This document shows, piece by piece, positions 32,457-34,261 of a stretch of 34,261 nucleotides of DNA (position 1 is its first letter; each line of letters begins with the position of its first letter). Source of the stretch: an uncultured Bacteroidales bacterium (GTDB lineage: Bacteria; Bacteroidota; Bacteroidia; Bacteroidales; Paludibacteraceae); assembly GCA_946187555.1 (NCBI GenBank), contig CAMHQP010000013.1:1-34261 (forward strand), in the 5' to 3' direction. Below the pieces are notes generated by a model. The model saw only the letters and a program-made list of their open reading frames with translations. It searched no databases and was not told the DNA's origin. Made by a program: the position numbers and the translations under genes.

Positions 32457-33376
32457 GCGCGGAATTGCAATGCGTTATGAATACAGGTCACTTTACATGG
32501 CCCCATAAAGTTCTCCAAGATGCCGTCTGCCTCAATGAGGATATGCTTGCGGTAGTTAATCTCTATCTCTGCACCGCATATCGGATAGACGAAAGGCAGT
32601 TCGGTCAACTTGCCATTATAGAGTTTGGGCAGCGCCGCAAGAATCTGCTTGAAGGTGGGTTTCTTGATGAACATCGTGTGGAACACACCGTCTTGGGGAT
32701 CCGCATCAGGGTTCTGTTTGATACCTCCGCCGGAGAAAGGCCCGTTACCGACGTTCATCGTGAAGAGCAGGTCATTCACCGCCTCTTTGCCATCTACCGT
32801 CAAAATCATGTGTTGCGCCTTATGCTGCACGATAGCTCCAATCAGACCGAAGAGATAGTTCACGTGATGGCTACCGATATAATACTTCAGTCTTTCTGCC
32901 TTCTGACAGCACAGCGGATCGACACCAAAACCTACGGAGTTGATGAAATAGCGGTGGTGCTCGATGTTATTGCGCCAATAAGTCACACAACCGATATCGA
33001 TCGGATGTCCCTCGCCCTCAAAGAAACGACGCAGCGACTCTTTGTGGTTCTTAGTGAGCCCCCAATACCGACTCCAGTCATTACCCGTTCCTCGCGGCAT
33101 AAGTCCCACCTGTATCTTCGCTTTCTGCTCCGCCGTGAGGTTGGAACGCATGATGCCGTTGATGGCTTCGGAGAGCGTTCCATCCCCACCAAGGATGAGT
33201 ATCTCGTCATAACCTTTCTCCACCAACTCACGCGCCAACTCAATCGCATGACCTGCAAATTTCGTCACACGATACGCAAAAGGTTGATGCCGCTTGCGCA
33301 GCAACTTCCATAGGTAGATACGTTGTGCACGGAAGTAATTCTTACCGGACTTGGGATTGATAATGATTCCTAACAT
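32453..33376 (-). CDS. Diacylglycerol kinase-family lipid kinase (YegS/DagK type)
   Basis: A 307-residue enzyme that phosphorylates diacylglycerol or a related lipid. It begins MLGIIINPKSGKN, the family's N-terminal signature, followed by ILGGDGTLSEAINGI (nucleotide-binding GGDGT) and LMPRGTGNDWSRYWGL. The C-terminal beta-sandwich contains VGNGPFSGGGIKQNPDADPQDGVF and ends in the EADGILENFMGP motif. The frame extends 15 bp further to a TTG, but the ATG at 33376 matches family starts. It overlaps the kinase gene by 4 bp. A strong terminator ends only about 7 bp before the ATG and no promoter motif lies in between, so transcription probably depends on read-through. Confidence 0.9.
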   Translation of the reverse strand: MLGIIINPKSGKNYFRAQRIYLWKLLRKRHQPFAYRVTKFAGHAIELARELVEKGYDEILILGGDGTLSEAINGIMRSNLTAEQKAKIQVGLMPRGTGNDWSRYWGLTKNHKESLRRFFEGEGHPIDIGCVTYWRNNIEHHRYFINSVGFGVDPLCCQKAERLKYYIGSHHVNYLFGLIGAIVQHKAQHMILTVDGKEAVNDLLFTMNVGNGPFSGGGIKQNPDADPQDGVFHTMFIKKPTFKQILAALPKLYNGKLTELPFVYPICGAEIEINYRKHILIEADGILENFMGPCKVTCIHNALQFRA

Positions 33377-33382
33377 GGTATT

Positions 33383-33424
33383 AAAAAACAATTAGCGCAC
33401 CATGAAAAACACAGTGCGCTAATT
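33383..33424 (-). terminator. Terminator of the rpmB-rpmG operon, abutting the lipid kinase start
   Basis: An 11-bp perfect stem (33390-33400 with 33414-33424) and a 13-nt loop are followed on the minus strand by TG and six T. It starts 10 bp after the DUF4295 stop codon. Confidence 0.85.
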
Positions 33425-33434
33425 TTTAGGTTTT

Positions 33435-33587
33435 TTACTTGAAGAACTCGTTCACTTTCTCGTTCAGAACAATCTCTTCTTGGAAGATGTAAGCACCCGT
33501 CTTAGGCGACTTAACCATCTTGATGCACTTAGAGTGCGCGCGTCCGGAGTTACCGGTTTGCAGTGTTGCGACCGCTTTCTTTGCCAT
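33435..33587 (-). CDS. DUF4295 family small basic protein, likely Bacteroidetes ribosomal protein
   Basis: A 50-residue, lysine-rich protein translated from the ATG at 33587 to a TAA at 33435: it begins MAKKAVATLQTGNSGRAHSK, contains KMVKSPKTGAYIF and ends KVNEFFK. This is the DUF4295 signature, a family found beside rpmB and rpmG in Bacteroidetes. I recall that a structure of a Flavobacterium ribosome assigned a new large-subunit protein, bL38, and think this family is it, but I cannot confirm that from the sequence. It follows rpmG after 28 bp and precedes the operon terminator. Confidence 0.9.
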   Translation of the reverse strand: MAKKAVATLQTGNSGRAHSKCIKMVKSPKTGAYIFQEEIVLNEKVNEFFK

Positions 33588-33615
33588 AGTTCTAAGCCTT
33601 TCTAATTAGGGTTAA

Positions 33616-33804
33616 TTACTTAATCTCTTTGTGAAGCGTGTATTTCTTCAAATAGGGATTGTACTTCATGAGCTCCAAACGATCCGGAGTGTTCTTACGG
33701 TTCTTCGTGGTGATGTAACGAGACATTCCCGGAACTCCGCTGGCTTTTTGCTCTGTGCACTCAAGGATAACTTGAACGCGGGCTTCTTTTACTTTCTTTG
33801 CCAT
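33616..33804 (-). CDS. rpmG: 50S ribosomal protein L33 (bL33)
   Basis: A 62-residue protein with the L33 signature [12 protein letters not shown]...[33 protein letters not shown]. It has only one cysteine and so is the zinc-free form; the CxxC pairs of the zinc-binding form are absent. It sits near the E site of the large subunit. It starts 17 bp after rpmB, in the same transcript. Confidence 0.97.
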   Translation of the reverse strand: MAKKVKEARVQVILECTEQKASGVPGMSRYITTKNRKNTPDRLELMKYNPYLKKYTLHKEIK

Positions 33805-33821
33805 TGTTGTACTCCTTTCGT

Positions 33822-34058
33822 TTAATAGAGATAGCCCTTCTCAGCCGCTTGTTTCAAAGCGTTGTCGAGGCCGATCTTGTTAATAGTTCTCAGACCTGCT
33901 GCACTCACGTTCAGCTCGATCCATACATCTTGTTCTACCCAGTAGAACTTGCGGCGGAAAAGGTTCACATCAAACGTGCGCTTGGTGTGACGCTTCGAGT
34001 GCGAAACGTTGCAGCCGCCCATGGCTTTCTTGCCTGTAATTTGACAAATTTTTGACAT
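33822..34058 (-). CDS. rpmB: 50S ribosomal protein L28 (bL28)
   Basis: A 78-residue protein beginning [33 protein letters not shown], typical of bL28, and ending with the conserved [14 protein letters not shown] region. It is the first gene of the rpmB-rpmG-DUF4295 operon. The leader from the predicted transcription start is about 60 nt, A/T rich, and has no Shine-Dalgarno sequence, as is usual in this phylum. Confidence 0.97.
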   Translation of the reverse strand: MSKICQITGKKAMGGCNVSHSKRHTKRTFDVNLFRRKFYWVEQDVWIELNVSAAGLRTINKIGLDNALKQAAEKGYLY

Positions 34059-34124
34059 TGTAGTATATATTTTATATTTTTCTCAATCTCGGGGATTCTT
34101 CGCATATCTACACGAAAAATCGCG

Positions 34125-34156
34125 CAAAGGTACAACATTTTTTTTAATTGACCAAA
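34125..34156 (-). promoter_or_regulatory. Promoter of the rpmB operon
   Basis: On the minus strand: -33 TTTG (34156-34153), 20-bp spacer, -7 TACCTTTG (34132-34125). It matches the Bacteroidetes consensus fully. Confidence 0.85.
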
Positions 34157-34261
34157 TTTTTTTAATAAAAAATACAAATTTTAATGAAAATAGGCGAAAT
34201 TAAGGTAAAAAATCCATGCAGGATTTCTACGTAATCCGTCCCCCTTCGGTGTGACGTCTTA
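34157..34261. other. Intergenic sequence at the right edge
   Basis: No gene is supported. A 6-bp hairpin (AAATCC, 5-nt loop, GGATTT) lies at about 34209-34225, with three further T on the minus strand, and could end an upstream gene lying outside the window. The last 35 bases are G/C richer and unexplained. Confidence 0.3.

Noticed and set aside
33965..34177. Possible upstream open reading frame overlapping the rpmB start
   Set aside because: It begins in the leader and runs out of frame into rpmB, has no protein similarity I recognise, and no ribosome-binding context.

Overview
The window comes from a member of the Bacteroidota, most probably Bacteroidales. The signs are six Bacteroidetes-type promoters (-33 TTTG or CTTG, exactly 20 bp, then -7 TAnnTTTG), few Shine-Dalgarno sequences, Bacteroidetes-restricted small families (DUF4293, DUF4295), a dxr-rseP pair, an IorA without a ferredoxin domain, and several secreted BspA-type leucine-rich-repeat (LRR) proteins that share a C-terminal tail. 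Apart from a partial LytTR regulator at the left edge, every gene is on the minus strand. The regions below are described in minus-strand transcription order, from right to left.

34156-33383: a ribosomal operon (rpmB, rpmG, a DUF4295 gene) with its own promoter and a strong terminator. 33376-30471: four overlapping genes: a lipid kinase, an AmgK-like sugar kinase, a stand-alone RapZ C-terminal domain and a MurU-like nucleotidyltransferase. This set suggests amino-sugar (cell-wall) salvage with a built-in sensor. 30429-30262: a tRNA-Lys(CUU) with its own promoter and terminator. 30254-25386: iorA, iorB, an aminotransferase and a CoA-transferase, which together could convert aromatic amino acids to aryl acetates with reduction of ferredoxin.

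25359-9871: an island of four large secreted proteins: a fibronectin-III/LRR protein, a 1677-residue LRR protein with a duplicated jelly-roll-like module, a GH13 alpha-amylase fused to LRRs, and a beta-helix protein. The large LRR gene and the amylase gene share an identical 100-bp promoter in which a palindrome is centred on the -33 box. Upstream of the large LRR gene's copy lie six 11-bp repeats in perfect helical register.

9857-267: one promoter precedes nine tightly packed or overlapping genes: a secreted metallophosphoesterase, class I fumarase, an inactive-looking LytM protein, dxr, rseP, a WbpD-like acetyltransferase, a DUF4293 protein, mscS and rlmN.

The observations most worth following are: (i) a heptanucleotide repeat that encodes the same ten-residue peptide inside two unrelated enzymes of the sugar-salvage operon, with a related heptamer at the end of rlmN; (ii) the shared palindromic promoter and phased array in the LRR/amylase island; (iii) the aromatic amino-acid cassette ending in a CoA-transferase; (iv) the kinase/RapZ-C/nucleotidyltransferase set. 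All functional assignments rest on motifs read by eye; no database search was run.
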